DNA from: Brachionus plicatilis
Taxonomy: Eukaryota; Rotifera; Eurotatoria; Ploima; Brachionidae
Direction: 5' to 3'
NCBI GenBank assembly: GCA_010279815.1
Contig: QEOQ01000316.1
Coordinates: forward strand, 490,015-554,014
Length of the DNA stretch: 64,000 nt
Shown: positions 21,191 to 31,330 of the stretch, piece after piece
How positions within the stretch are numbered: position 1 is the stretch's first letter
Layout of the letters: every line of letters starts with the position of its first letter
Made by a program: the position numbers and the translations under genes
The notes under the pieces: generated by a model
What the model was told of the DNA's origin: nothing
Seen by the model: the letters and a program-made list of their open reading frames with translations, nothing else
The model's database searches: none

Positions 21191-21686
21191 GGCATTGTGA
21201 ATTTTGGTACAAAAATCAAAAACCAAATATTAAAAATTCCAAAGCTTAAGTTCTGAAGGACCAAAACATGCTCTGTAAATTGGAGCAGCTGATACATCCT
21301 TGGTACCACCAGTATACTGATTCTGCAAAACTGTGCAAAATTCAGAACATTGTGAATTATAGTACAAAAAACAAAAACTAAACATAAAAAACGCCAGAAC
21401 TTTAATCTGAACCGACTAAAACATGTTTTATAAATTGTAGCACCTGATACATCCTTTGTACCATCACTGATAGTTGAATTGGATTTTTAATATAATGTAG
21501 TATCCCCAATTTACTATTTTCTGATTTTTGCAGATTTATTGCAGAGATTTGCAGAATCAGTATATTGGTGGTACAAACGATGTATCAGCTGCTACAATTT
21601 ACAAAACATGTTTTGGTCCTTCAGAGCTAAAACTATGGAATTTTTAATATTTTGTTTTTGTTTTTTGTACCAAATTTCAAAATGCC
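21191..21686. mobile_element. Inverted-repeat element with duplicated left arm
   Basis: The left end GGCATTGTGAATTTTGGTAC mirrors the right end (reverse complement GGCATTTTGAAATTTGGTAC), and the arms match over about 140 bp. Flanks gtgtaaaag (21182-21190) and gagtaaaag (21687-21695) form a 9-bp duplication with one mismatch. The left arm is followed by a second, direct, diverged copy (about 21345-21475). TIR similarity to GGTTTTGTGAAATTCAGTAC elements suggests one MULE-like superfamily. Non-coding. Confidence 0.68.
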
Positions 21687-21982
21687 GAGTAAAAGTGTCA
21701 TTTTAAATTAAAATTAAAAAATTTCTAATTTAAAAAAGAGTCATTCTAAACACAACTAAATAAAATTTAATCATATTTAAATTGAAATTTATTTAAAGAA
21801 TTTGAAAAGAAAATTTAAAACTTTTCATTCAACTGAACCAACTGGCAAATCGATAAATTTGACACAACAAAAAATATTTTTAGCAAAAAAATTTTAAAAT
21901 AAAAACTCAACTTTCAACAAAAAGAACTATTTATTTTTTATTTTTTATTATTTAAAAACAACAAAAAAAAATTCAACTAAAT

Positions 21983-23403
21983 TTAATCAAATTTTCTTTT
22001 TTTTCCATGAGCCGAAGACTTTGGTATAGTTGACTCATCGGCGTCCATGGCCTCATTAGCCTCATCCCGCGGCGCTTCTCTTTTCATCGAATACTTTTCA
22101 AACTTTGCCTTTTGTTTGCCAGTGCCACTTATTTTTTTTATCTATTTAATAAAATTAAATTAATTGCCTATTTTTTCCCAATCAAACCATCTAAACTTAC
22201 AATTCCTTGTTCGAGCTGCTGCAATCGTTTTTCCAGAACAGCGCGCTGTTCAATTCCCATATTACAATTGTTGTCTTCGCCAAGAGCGTCGACCCTAATG
22301 GCCAAAGCGGCCTTAGCAGCCAACATCCTGGACACCTTGCCCTTGTACTTGGCACCGGACTGGCCGACCAAGCTAGCATGGTAGATCAGACCATACTTGG
22401 GAGTGTCGTGCTTGGTCTTCATGGCTCTGAACAGCGCTTTCTCGGCTCCCAGTATCTGCACAGTGGAAGAGGGGTGCTTGGCCAGGTTGAGAAGAGATCC
22501 GGCATGAGCGATTAGTCTGGCGCCGACCAGCTCGCCAACCAAAGCGGTCAAATTTGGTGCCACTGCCATCATTCTATTCTTCAAATACTCATACAGTTGA
22601 TTTCTGTAGTCAGAAATTTCTAGGACTTGGTCGCACAGATTTGTTATATTGGACAAATCCTCCTCGGATATCTCGGTGCCCATGGACACCTCGGCAGCCT
22701 CTTTGACTTTTGACTCGACATCCTCGGGCAGTATGTCGTTGAGCTCTGTTTTGATGGCGTTTGTTTTGTAGCCGACTTTTTTGATGGTCTTGCAGTAGGC
22801 TATGTTGTCTTGGATTATTTTGGACAGTTCGGGAAAGTGCCAGCCGTACCACTCTTTGCATCTCATGATGTAGTTGTTTAGCTCTTTGTCCAGGTCGTCT
22901 AGAAGCGAGATGGCCTGGACAATCATTGTGTCGACCTTGTCTGGTGAGAATTTGAGCTTGTAGCGGGAAAGACTGTGCGCCAGGCCGATTCTCATGGCGG
23001 CGATTTCCTTCTCGGGCACTTTGATCAAGCTTTCCATCTGACCGCGGATCAGCCGCATCAAATCTTGGACACTGTTGTTGCTGACGCAGTTGATGTTGAA
23101 TTTGTCTTTGATGGAACTTCCTAGTTTGGCGTCCGCGACCAACAGCGTTTCTTGCTCGTCGTCGGCGATTTTTTTAAGCAGTTTTTTGAGGGGTTTGGGA
23201 ATTTTGCCTTCTATTGAGCCCGTAATGGCGGCCAAAGCGATTGTGGTGTCATCGAATTTTTGAAAGTGCTGCAGCTGAAGGAGTTTGTTGGCTTTTTCGG
23301 GTGTTTGAAAATCCAAGTAGAGGTTGTCGGTTTCTTGGAGTTTTTTTTCGTTCAGCAGCTTGAATACCGCGTAGCCGGCAGCTGTTTCAAATAAAACTAG
23401 CAT
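21983..23403 (-). CDS. NOP58: Nucleolar protein 58, box C/D snoRNP core, two exons
   Basis: Core scaffold of box C/D snoRNPs, which guide 2'-O-methylation of rRNA, and of U3 in the small-subunit processome; nucleolar. The coding sequence is complement(join(21983..22141,22201..23403)), 453 residues. It starts MLVLFETAAGYAVFKLLNEK, almost as in human NOP58. LAHSLSRYKLKFSPDKVDTM, LDDLDKELNNYIMRCKEWYG, YEYLKNRMMAVAPN and GARLIAHAGSLLNLAKH form the coiled-coil and Nop domain. The 59-nt intron has a GTAAGT donor directly after QLEQGI and rejoins the conserved KISGTGK motif. The C-terminus ends in a short KKRKFD; the long Lys/Glu tail of vertebrate NOP58 is missing. TTCTAG ends 3 nt before the ATG. 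Confidence 0.97.
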
Positions 23404-23998
23404 TCTCTAGAATAATTTTTAAAATTTATTTTTTTATATATTTTTTTTTCTTTATTCAAACTCGTGGATCTTTGTTTTTTATTTTGAAATTTTTTTAAAA
23501 ATGAACAAAATTATTATTTTTTGTTAAAGGTTTTTACTAGTTGCTTGTGTATGCAAAAGTGAATGCAAAATAAGTTTGAATAAAGGATAAATTTTTTATT
23601 TGTAACATGCGTTTTTTTTTTAATTTTTTTAGACAATTGCAAATCTTAGCTTAAATATTTTTAGTTATATGATAAATGAATTTTTTGGTGAATAAAAAAA
23701 TTGTGTATTTTTTGAACCTTTTTAAATCAATTTGATCAAAATTTAGTTTGAAAGTAATTTTTAAAAAAAAAAAAAATTACTTTCAAACTTTTTTTTTTGT
23801 AAGTTTTTGTTAAAGGAATCTCAAATTTATGGTTTTATGAAAGAATAAAATTTTTTATATCCAACGATTCCAGTCATTAATTTTCTTTGTTTTTTTTTTT
23901 TTTTTTTAAAAACAATCAAAAAAATTTTAAACTTCCTGGACAAAATTTATTTTCTTTGAAGATTTATTTAACTTAAATTTTTTGATTCTAGTTTTTAA
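23404..23998. other. AT-rich spacer between NOP58 and EMG1
   Basis: Homopolymeric A/T tracts with no coding frame. It must contain the NOP58 promoter unless NOP58 is co-transcribed from EMG1 upstream on the same strand. Confidence 0.4.
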
Positions 23999-24360
23999 GG
24001 TTTTGTGAAATTCAGTACAAAAGAACAGAACAAAGTGTAAAAAAATTAAATTACTTTTTTTCTAAAAGTTTAAAATTAATTCTGTGAATGCAGAATGGTG
24101 CAACATTCAAAGTTGCATCAACTGTAAAAGCCTGCTAATGATGAGCAAAATCTCTGCAAAATGCACCACGCTCGATTTTTTTGAAATTTAATTTCTGCTA
24201 AACTCTGCAAATTTAGAAGACTTGATATTTGTTGCAACTTTGAATGTTGCACTAAGTTGCATTTACAGAATTAAGTTTAAACATTTAGAAAAAAAGTTAT
24301 TCAATTTTTTTACATTATTTTATGTTCTTTTTATTATTTTGTACTGAATTTCACAAAACA
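23999..24360. mobile_element. MULE-like MITE, GGTTTTGTGAAATTC family
   Basis: The left TIR GGTTTTGTGAAATTCAGTAC and the right end GTACTGAATTTCACAAAACA are inverted copies. A perfect 9-bp duplication agtttttaa lies at 23990-23998 and 24361-24369. The interior repeats ggtgcaacattcaaagttgc in inverted form as gcaactttgaatgttgcac, so the whole element is a long imperfect palindrome. No coding capacity. It sits between NOP58 and EMG1. Confidence 0.75.
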
Positions 24361-24369
24361 AGTTTTTAA

Positions 24370-24903
24370 TTTTTTTGGTTTATTTTGCAAAACAAAAATT
24401 AAATTTAAAAAAAATTTTTTTTTTTAAATCAAAAATATGTTCTGACTGTGAAATTTGAATAATGATCCAGATCACTTTTTTAGTGATTATTTTAATTTTT
24501 AATTTCAAATTAATTTCATATATCTGAAACAAATGGTAATAATTTTTAAAAAAAATTTAATCATTAAAATAAGAAAAATTAAATTTTTCTATTATTTTTT
24601 GATAAAGAAATCAACTTACTTTAACATAGCAAAATTTATATATTATTTGAATCTATTAGAGGTTTTGAAATTACATAATTGCATTAAACAACTTTATTTC
24701 CAAAAAGGAATTAGCCTAAAAAAATATTTTTTTTATTTTTTGAGCCATACATTTGGTAATCAGTAAACATTTGTCTAAGGGGATAAAAAATTCTGCAATC
24801 AACAGAAAATTTTAAATAAATGATAAAAAATGAATCAAAATGAATTAAAGTAAATTTTTTAAAGAGATTTTAAAAAAATATATTTTTAGAATTTTTTATT
24901 TTT
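24370..24903. other. AT-rich 3' flank of EMG1
   Basis: No supportable gene; the frame at 24533-24766 is Lys/Phe/Tyr-biased noise. AATAAA appears on the minus strand a few bases past the EMG1 stop, a likely poly(A) signal. Confidence 0.45.
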
Positions 24904-25710
24904 TTATAAAATTTTCCATTTATCTTCAAAAGCAGTGCAAAATTTTGAGCATGTTATAGCAGCTGATAGAGGATAGTTTGATATAGACAACATTTTATCT
25001 GTATAGTCCACATCAACTGATCCTTTTGCCATTGCACCGATAACTACCACAACTGGCTGTTCATCTGGGTGATTTGTAGCAAACTCACTCACATTAACTA
25101 CTTTTTCCGCATGGAAAGACATTGTGTACTTTGGGCATCCGACCGGGAGATGATCAGTAATCGGGTTTTTTATGACTTTGATCAATTTTTGGGACGTATC
25201 GGCAGCGCGGATGCTTAATTTATGCAATAATTGAACCATAAGACCAGAAAATCTGTCAAAGGTACGAGGTATACGAGTCTGTGGATTGATTTCAATTAAC
25301 ACATTTTTCTGTGAATGAACATATACTTGTAATAAGTTGGCTCTGTTCAATGGACTGTCAAAGAGCATTAGCAAACATTGGTGCAAAATGTCAGGTCTAC
25401 ACTGAGATGGGTCTTTTTTATGCTTTATAATATATTGTTTATGGCGGTCGCAGTTGAGTAATTCGTAAATTTTTCCAACTTTTACCGTCTCTAAACAAGC
25501 GTTCTCTAAAACAACAATCAAACGCTTTGTTTCCTTTCTGGCAAAAGGATTTTTGGTAATTTTTGTTTTTAAATCATTTTCTAGTTGAAGAGTCGATGTG
25601 ATATCATCATGTTCGTCGAATTCAGACTCTGAATGACCTGATGAATTTTCCTCAGTTTTAAGTTTTTTGACACAATTTTCGTTCTCTTCTGAATTTTTTG
25701 AATTTTTCAT
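24904..25710 (-). CDS. EMG1: rRNA pseudouridine N1-methyltransferase NEP1/EMG1
   Basis: SPOUT-class enzyme that methylates a pseudouridine of 18S rRNA and is needed for small-subunit assembly in the nucleolus. A single exon encodes 268 residues. A charged, low-complexity N-terminal extension (about residues 1-58) precedes the catalytic domain. Family signatures: RLIVVLENACLETVKVG, YELLNCDRHK, RPDILHQCLLMLFDSPLNRA, LQVYVHSQKNVLIEINPQTR, IPRTFDRFSGLMVQLLHKLS, and the C-terminal cofactor loop VVVVIGAMAKG followed by ISNYPLSAAITCSKFC. NOP58 lies about 1.5 kb downstream on the same strand, another processome component; whether they share regulation is unknown. Confidence 0.97.
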   Translation of the reverse strand: MKNSKNSEENENCVKKLKTEENSSGHSESEFDEHDDITSTLQLENDLKTKITKNPFARKETKRLIVVLENACLETVKVGKIYELLNCDRHKQYIIKHKKDPSQCRPDILHQCLLMLFDSPLNRANLLQVYVHSQKNVLIEINPQTRIPRTFDRFSGLMVQLLHKLSIRAADTSQKLIKVIKNPITDHLPVGCPKYTMSFHAEKVVNVSEFATNHPDEQPVVVVIGAMAKGSVDVDYTDKMLSISNYPLSAAITCSKFCTAFEDKWKIL

Positions 25711-26937
25711 TTTTTTTATTTTAATAAAAAAATTAATTCTAATTTTTTAGTTTTTATTAAAAAAATTTGCATTTAAACGCATGGTTTTATCTTTCAAAAT
25801 TAATTTAACATTTTAGCAAAATTATTTGATTGTAAATTATTTTTTATAGAAAATTAGATTAGGTGAAATATAAAAACTTAACTTTTTTGAATAAAATTGA
25901 TGAAATTTTTTTGCTGATAATTAATAAATCAAATCTTTTAATGAATCAACACAAATAGTAATTTTTTTGATTTAGAATGATGCTCATATTAAATGGTACA
26001 CTTTTAGTTGACAAGATTCTAGGCAAAATTTTCTATACATAGTTTGAATGATAAAATCTTATTTTATTAAATTAATTAATTTCAGATTAGACTGAAATTA
26101 TTTTCAATTATTAAAAAGTATTTATACTAAAAAATTTAAAGTATTATTTTTTAATCCTATTTTTTTAACATAGGGTGAATTTTCTGACATAATAATTATA
26201 TATTGTTTATTAGAATAAAAATCATGATCATTGGGTCATAAAATTTACCGCTCACATGAAATATACAATTATCTAAATTTTCTTCTCTATTTGCTATTAA
26301 TAACATTTAAAATTTATTACCAGCTTATATAGCAATATTTTCGGAAAAATAAAAAGATTCAAATACATAAACTCTTTCAAACGCAGAAATAATCTAAAAG
26401 ATAAAAAATCTCTAATTAATTAATTTTAAAAGAAATTTAAGTTCAATTTGAATTGAGAAATTTAAGTTCAAATTATTTTAATTTTTATAAATGATATATT
26501 TTGCTTTGAATTAGATTTAAATAAATTAAGGTGTTAATTTTGGGTATGAGAATCAAAAAAAATTAAATAACTTTAAATAAAAAAAGTTTTTAAATATTAA
26601 AGATTGAATCCTTATAAATCTAATAAAGGCTTTTTTCAAGAATAAAATCAGAATTTTAAATTGTTACAAATGTGAAGTTTTAAATTTTTAAGATTGTTCT
26701 AAAAACAATTCTCAAAGAATATCTTGGTTTTAATTTCGTGATTTTGAAAAAAAATTAAAAATTAAAATAAAATTTAGGCAAAAAAAAAGAAAACATTCAA
26801 AACTGTGATCTATTTAACATTTTTTTATAGAGACTTAATGTATTCACCAATTAATGAATCCATAAAAAAATAATATATAATAATAATACATTTTTTGACT
26901 TATAAAATATTTAAATTTCAATATTTAATATTAAAAA
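25711..26937. other. AT-rich intergenic DNA, nothing recognised
   Basis: Contains the EMG1 upstream region and no recognisable gene, repeat end or RNA gene. Confidence 0.45.
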
Positions 26938-27631
26938 ATGTCAACTAAACTTTCGGTTTGTTTTAGCACAGTAATAATTAATTTTACTATTATGGTTCTT
27001 CTAATATTATGTAAAGAATCCTTAAATATTTTTCTTATAAATATTTCTTAAATTAAAGGAATTATGATGACAATTTAAAATTTTAACAAAATAAAATGGT
27101 CAAGACATTTCCTGACTCATCCTTTGAAAACTTCAACTCCTACAACTATTACATCAATAAACACGTCATCTCTTACTAAAACTATCACAGGAACAACTTC
27201 TTTAGTAACATCTACAACTTCAACGTTTTCTACAATCAAAGCAACTTCTATCACTGCCTCACTTGGTTAGTTTATTTAAAATATTAAATTTCCTCCTAAA
27301 ATTAAAAAAAAAATAATCTAAAGGTGGAACAGTCGGCACTAAATGTTTTATTGATTGGGGCTGTTTGGATTCCTCAATTAGTGGAATTTGTACCTCAAAT
27401 GTTTTTCAGACGACACAATGTGGCCCATCAGGTGTTTGCGAGTAAGTTATCATTTTTTCCTCTAGTAAAAGCTTAATATTTTTTAAAAGATTTGCTTCTC
27501 CATTTTCAGAAATTATAATAGCTCGTCCATAAAGATGTGTTATCTTAAATGGAATTTCAAATACATGCATAGATGTTATACAGTGTTCTGGAAGTTACCA
27601 GCTTACACAGAATAAATGTGTAGCTCAATAA
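26938..27631 (+). pseudogene. Decayed copy of the Thr-rich/Cys-rich protein gene
   Basis: Same four-exon layout as the gene at 28041-28695, with near-identical exon 1 (ends 27010, GTAAAG donor) and exon 3 text such as VFQTTQCGPSG. Exon 2 is broken: joining exon 1 creates TGA, an in-frame TAA follows, and the Thr-rich tract continues only after a frame change. Exon 4 has an in-frame TAA within ARP-stop-RC, and two cysteines of the intact copy are replaced by Phe and Tyr. Splice sites at the later introns survive, suggesting recent decay. If the assembly has errors here it could still be a gene; several independent lesions make that unlikely. Confidence 0.65.
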
Positions 27632-28040
27632 AAAAAAATTCTGATTTTAATAATTAAATAAACAAATTTTTTCTTATTTTAAAATTTTAGAATTAAGCGA
27701 ATAATTAAAATTTCAACTTTCGTAATGAAAAAAAAGCAATGCTATTTAAAAATCTCAACAAAAATAAATAAATAAATCTTGCCATTAGCTTTTGATAAAA
27801 TATGGATATTTGATGAAAAAAATAAATATAAACAATTACGATTATTTTTATAATTCAAGGAATAAAAATTAATGAAACTAAAAAATAAGCTTCAAGATAA
27901 ATTTTGTAATAAAATTTCAAAGGGAATTTTTAAAAATAGCTTCAAGGATTTTGATTATAACATACTCGGCATGAATAAATTTCTAAATAGAATAATTTAA
28001 ATTTTATTCAATTTAAAAAATTTTCAACTAACATTTCCAA

Positions 28041-28695
28041 ATGTCTAGCAAGCTTTCGGTTTGTCTTTATACAGTAATAATTGATTTCACAATTATGATC
28101 CTTCTAATATTAGGTAATAACTAGAAAACTTTTTTTATCTTTTTTTATTTTTCCTAAATTAAAGGATGTATAATGACTATTTTTTACTTTCAAATAAATG
28201 TTGCCAAGACATTTCCTGATTCATGCCTTATTAATTCTTCGACCACTTCCGCTGCTTTTACTACTCTTTCAACACTAACAACAGCAGCTACAACTAATAC
28301 AGAAATATCAATAACCATAACAGCCGCAGTAACAACTGAATCTTCTCAATGTAAGTTAATATTGGAATTAGAATTAATTATTTTATTTTTAACCTTGTAA
28401 AGCATGTGTGGCTGACTTAGACTGCTTAGGTTCGTCAATTAGTGGAATTTCTACTGCAGGTGTTTTTCAGACGACACAATGTGGCCCATCAGGTTTTTGC
28501 GAGTAAAGTTGTTCATTTTTTCTTATGGTAACATTTCAATATTTCTTAAATAGATGTTCTCCTCCTTATTCGGAAATTGTAATAGGTCCTCCATATAGAT
28601 GTACTTTCCCTAATGGAGTGCCAGGTTTATGCACTGATGATATAGAATGTTCTGGAAGATGTCAAGTCAATCAAAATAAATGCATTGCTAATTGA
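28041..28695 (+). CDS. Unrecognised membrane-anchored/secreted Thr-rich, ten-Cys protein
   Basis: Four exons, join(28041..28113,28165..28350,28403..28502,28554..28695), giving 166 residues; every junction is GT-AG and the phases agree. Residues 1-24 (MSSKLSVCLYTVIIDFTIMI and on) are a hydrophobic signal or signal-anchor. Residues about 44-86 are a Thr/Ser/Ala-rich linker likely to be O-glycosylated. The C-terminal 80 residues hold ten cysteines: two early, CGPSGFCEC in the middle, then RC, LC, EC, GRC and KC. An even number suggests disulphides and export. I recognise no family. A pseudogene copy lies directly upstream, so this is a tandem duplicate. Function unknown. Confidence 0.75.
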
Positions 28696-28890
28696 TAAAT
28701 ATTAATAAGATTGGATAGGAACTAAATTTAAATAAAGCTTTTTTTACTTTCTCTTTTTAAAAAAAAAAAATTGTTCAATTCATAGACAATAAGAAAAGAA
28801 ATAATTTTTAAAACTCAGAACATTTAATGATTCTTTAAATAGAAGCTATAATTTTTATATTTTTTTGAGGATGTTTTTTTAAAGTAGCGC

Positions 28891-28998
28891 CAGGGTTGTT
28901 TAAAAGTCCCAAAAAAAAGTCTAAGTCGTTTAAAAAAAGTCAATGTTAGGACTTTTTTTTTACAATTTGCTAGATCGGGCTTCATATCAAAAAATTAA
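28891..28998. mobile_element. hAT-like MITE fragment
   Basis: Starts CAGGGTTGTTTAAAAGTC, has AAGTC repeats and continues tttgctagatcgggcttcat, the same interior as the 18394 element. It shows the empty target site for the insertion at 18452. The right half is missing. Confidence 0.6.
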
Positions 28999-29959
28999 TA
29001 ATTAAATAGTAAAAATAAACAAAAACAAATTTTTTTTAATACACATCCAATGATCGCTTATATACCTTTTATTAAACAATAAGAAACTTCTAATTAGTAA
29101 TTTTAATAGTTAAAAAAAAAAGAAAGTATTAAATTTAAAATTTATTAGCACAAGAGTTTAAAAAAACCGTTTTTCTAAGGTTATTTTGGTTATCTTGAAT
29201 TAATGAAGATGTTGAAGATTCAATTCTTCAGAATTTTTTTTTTTAATTTAAAAAAAAATATTTCAATAAAATTGATCAAAAAGATAAAAAAAACATCTCA
29301 AAATATTGATATTTTATTCCATCATTAAAATATTCTGCGTGAATTAAAACTGTTTTTTTGCTGTTAATATAATCAATTTTTTTTCATTATCAAAGCTCAA
29401 TTTTTCGATTATAAATTGGCAAGATTTTTTTTAAATTCAACATTTCTCAATAAAAGTTTAAATAGAAAAAAAAACAAAAAGAACTGGATTTATTATTTAA
29501 AAAAAAAATCAGAATAAAATTCAATATTTCTCTTTCTATAGAAATAATTCATTTGATAGTTTTCCGGACTTTTTTTTAAAAATGATTTTTAAAAAAAAGT
29601 CCGTTTTAAAATTTGAGATATTTCAAGTTGAAATATCTCAAATATAATTTTTTATTATTATTATTTGTTGAAATTATGGCAAAAAACATAAAAGGAATTA
29701 TCGTACAGATTTTCTTGTATTTTTTTCGAAATAAAGTTCAAAATGTTTTAATCATTTTGTTTCATTTTGCTTTTTGATTTTTAAAAAATTAAATAAAGTA
29801 TAAACAAATGAATCTTATCACTTATTTCGTTATCACTTTTTCATTCTTTAAATTTACAACACCAATCCATTTTTATATTTCAAAAATGTTTATTTTAAGC
29901 CTCGAAATTTCTTTGTCATATTTGAAGCAGTGACCTTTTTTTTTTTTTTTTGACATTAA
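28999..29959. other. AT-rich intergenic DNA
   Basis: No gene. A perfect palindrome with 15-bp arms (TTTGAGATATTTCAA) sits at 29612-29642, next to accttt/gtccg motifs that may derive from the AAGTC-rich elements. Confidence 0.45.
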
Positions 29960-30297
29960 GATTGTTGCTTTTTTCAACCAATTCTTTTTAATGCATGAAT
30001 TTATATAATTGTTTCTGACGTTGGTAAATGCTTGCCATGGATAAATAAAGAAATTCATAATGTTTTTATGACCATAATGCATAAACACACATTTTGATGT
30101 GTTGAAGAGAAGAAGCCAATCTTGAGTCCACTTGAAAATTAAATCTAAATATGATTGTAGTTTCGCTGCGCTTATTTCTGATACCGTTTGCGAGACTATT
30201 TTAGTATCATCTGCATATATTTTGACATCATTCTCTATTCCTTTTGGTAGATCATTGATATACAAAACGAACAAAAGTGGACCAATCACTGACCCAT
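29960..30297 (-). pseudogene. LINE reverse transcriptase core fragment
   Basis: The frame reads GSVIGPLLFVLYINDLPKGI, then KIYADDTKI, the catalytic YADD box, then WLLLFNTSKCVFMHYGHK. These are RT motifs of jockey/CR1-type non-LTR elements. It is cut abruptly at 30297, where an inverted-repeat element begins, and has no C-terminal domain in register. A fragment, not an active gene. Confidence 0.78.
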
Positions 30298-30509
30298 AGA
30301 AATTTAATTTCTGCTTAACTCTGCAAATTAAGCAGACCTTGATATTTGATGCAACTTTGAATGTTGAACTATGATGCATTTATAGAATTAAGTTAAAACC
30401 TTTAGAAAAAAGTTAGTAGTAGTAGTAGTAGTAGTGCTTCGCGGATCTTAACCACAAGCTGTAACGTAGTAACGTCCAGCTATAGCAGTAAATAGCATTG
30501 TTAAAAGTC

Positions 30510-31330
30510 CTTGTTTCCGGCTCTGTATTATTTTAGCAGGCTAAAAAATAGCAATATCATTTTAGCTGTTTCATTTTAGCACGGTTAATTTAACAAGATT
30601 ATAAAATTAGCAATATTGTATAATAAAATTAGCAAAAAAAATGTAGCAAACACATTCACTTAAATTTAACAAGTTCATTTTAGCAAATATTTTCTATGGC
30701 TGAAAATAATAATTTAAATGATCTAATTGATCAATTTAATGATTTACAAGTTCAAGTTGGACTTGTAACATCATCACAGAGAGGTCAACCGCAGTTATCT
30801 TTTGATGGATTTTTTTATCGTATTTCAAGTCAAACTAAAGATTCTAAGTTCAATTGGAGGTGTGTTGAAACTACAATATTTTGCAAGGCTAAATGTTTTA
30901 CAAATGGTAATACTATTGGGAGTGAATATTCAGTTTACTTTAATAGTCAAGATGATCAACAACATAATCTTGCTCCAAAAATTAGTCAATTTGAAATCAA
31001 AGAAAAGAGAAGAAAACTCAGAGGCAGCTGTAACATGCTCTAAAGTTATCTCAGATGTAACTCCACGTCAAATACTTGCAAGTGATGTAAATGAAATACA
31101 GTCACCTGAAGCGATAGCACTAATGCCATCGTATGATGCCATTTTGATTTACTAATGCCATTTTTTCACTTAAATTTTCAAGGTAAAAAATATGCTAAAT
31201 TAATTGATTTTATTTTTATTTATTGCTGATTTTAATTAATAGTATTGCTAATTATAATTTGCTAAATTGAAACAATATTTTTCTTACCTTTGCTAATTTA
31301 ATTATGCTAAAATGATACGTTCTAAAATGA
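30510..31330 (+). mobile_element. FLYWCH/MULE-type transposon remnant inside the LINE
   Basis: Both sides carry clusters of cattttagca/aaattagca motifs in opposite orientation (30510-30690 and 31180-31330), which look like subterminal inverted repeats. Between them is a FLYWCH zinc-finger coding remnant (30696-31155). Exact termini and target duplication could not be fixed. MULE assignment is inferred from the known FLYWCH-MULE association. Confidence 0.5.
30696..31155 (+). pseudogene. FLYWCH-type zinc-finger protein, frameshifted remnant
   Basis: The first frame (30696-31043) reads SSQRGQPQLSFDGFFYRISS, then FNWRCVETTIFCKAKCFTNG and QQHNL. This fits the FLYWCH pattern (G...L..DG..F.......W.C....C.A.......H), although the usual second His is not in register. 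Near 31010 the reading continues in another frame as EAAVTCSKVISDVTPRQIL...SPEAIALMPSYDA, typical of the segment after FLYWCH in transposase-associated proteins, and then stops. It is a degenerate, truncated copy, not a functional protein. Confidence 0.6.

Noticed and set aside
22112..23263. Plus-strand frames over NOP58
   Set aside because: Antisense to a highly conserved gene.
24533..24766. 77-codon ORF
   Set aside because: Low-complexity AT-rich frame with no homology that I recognise.
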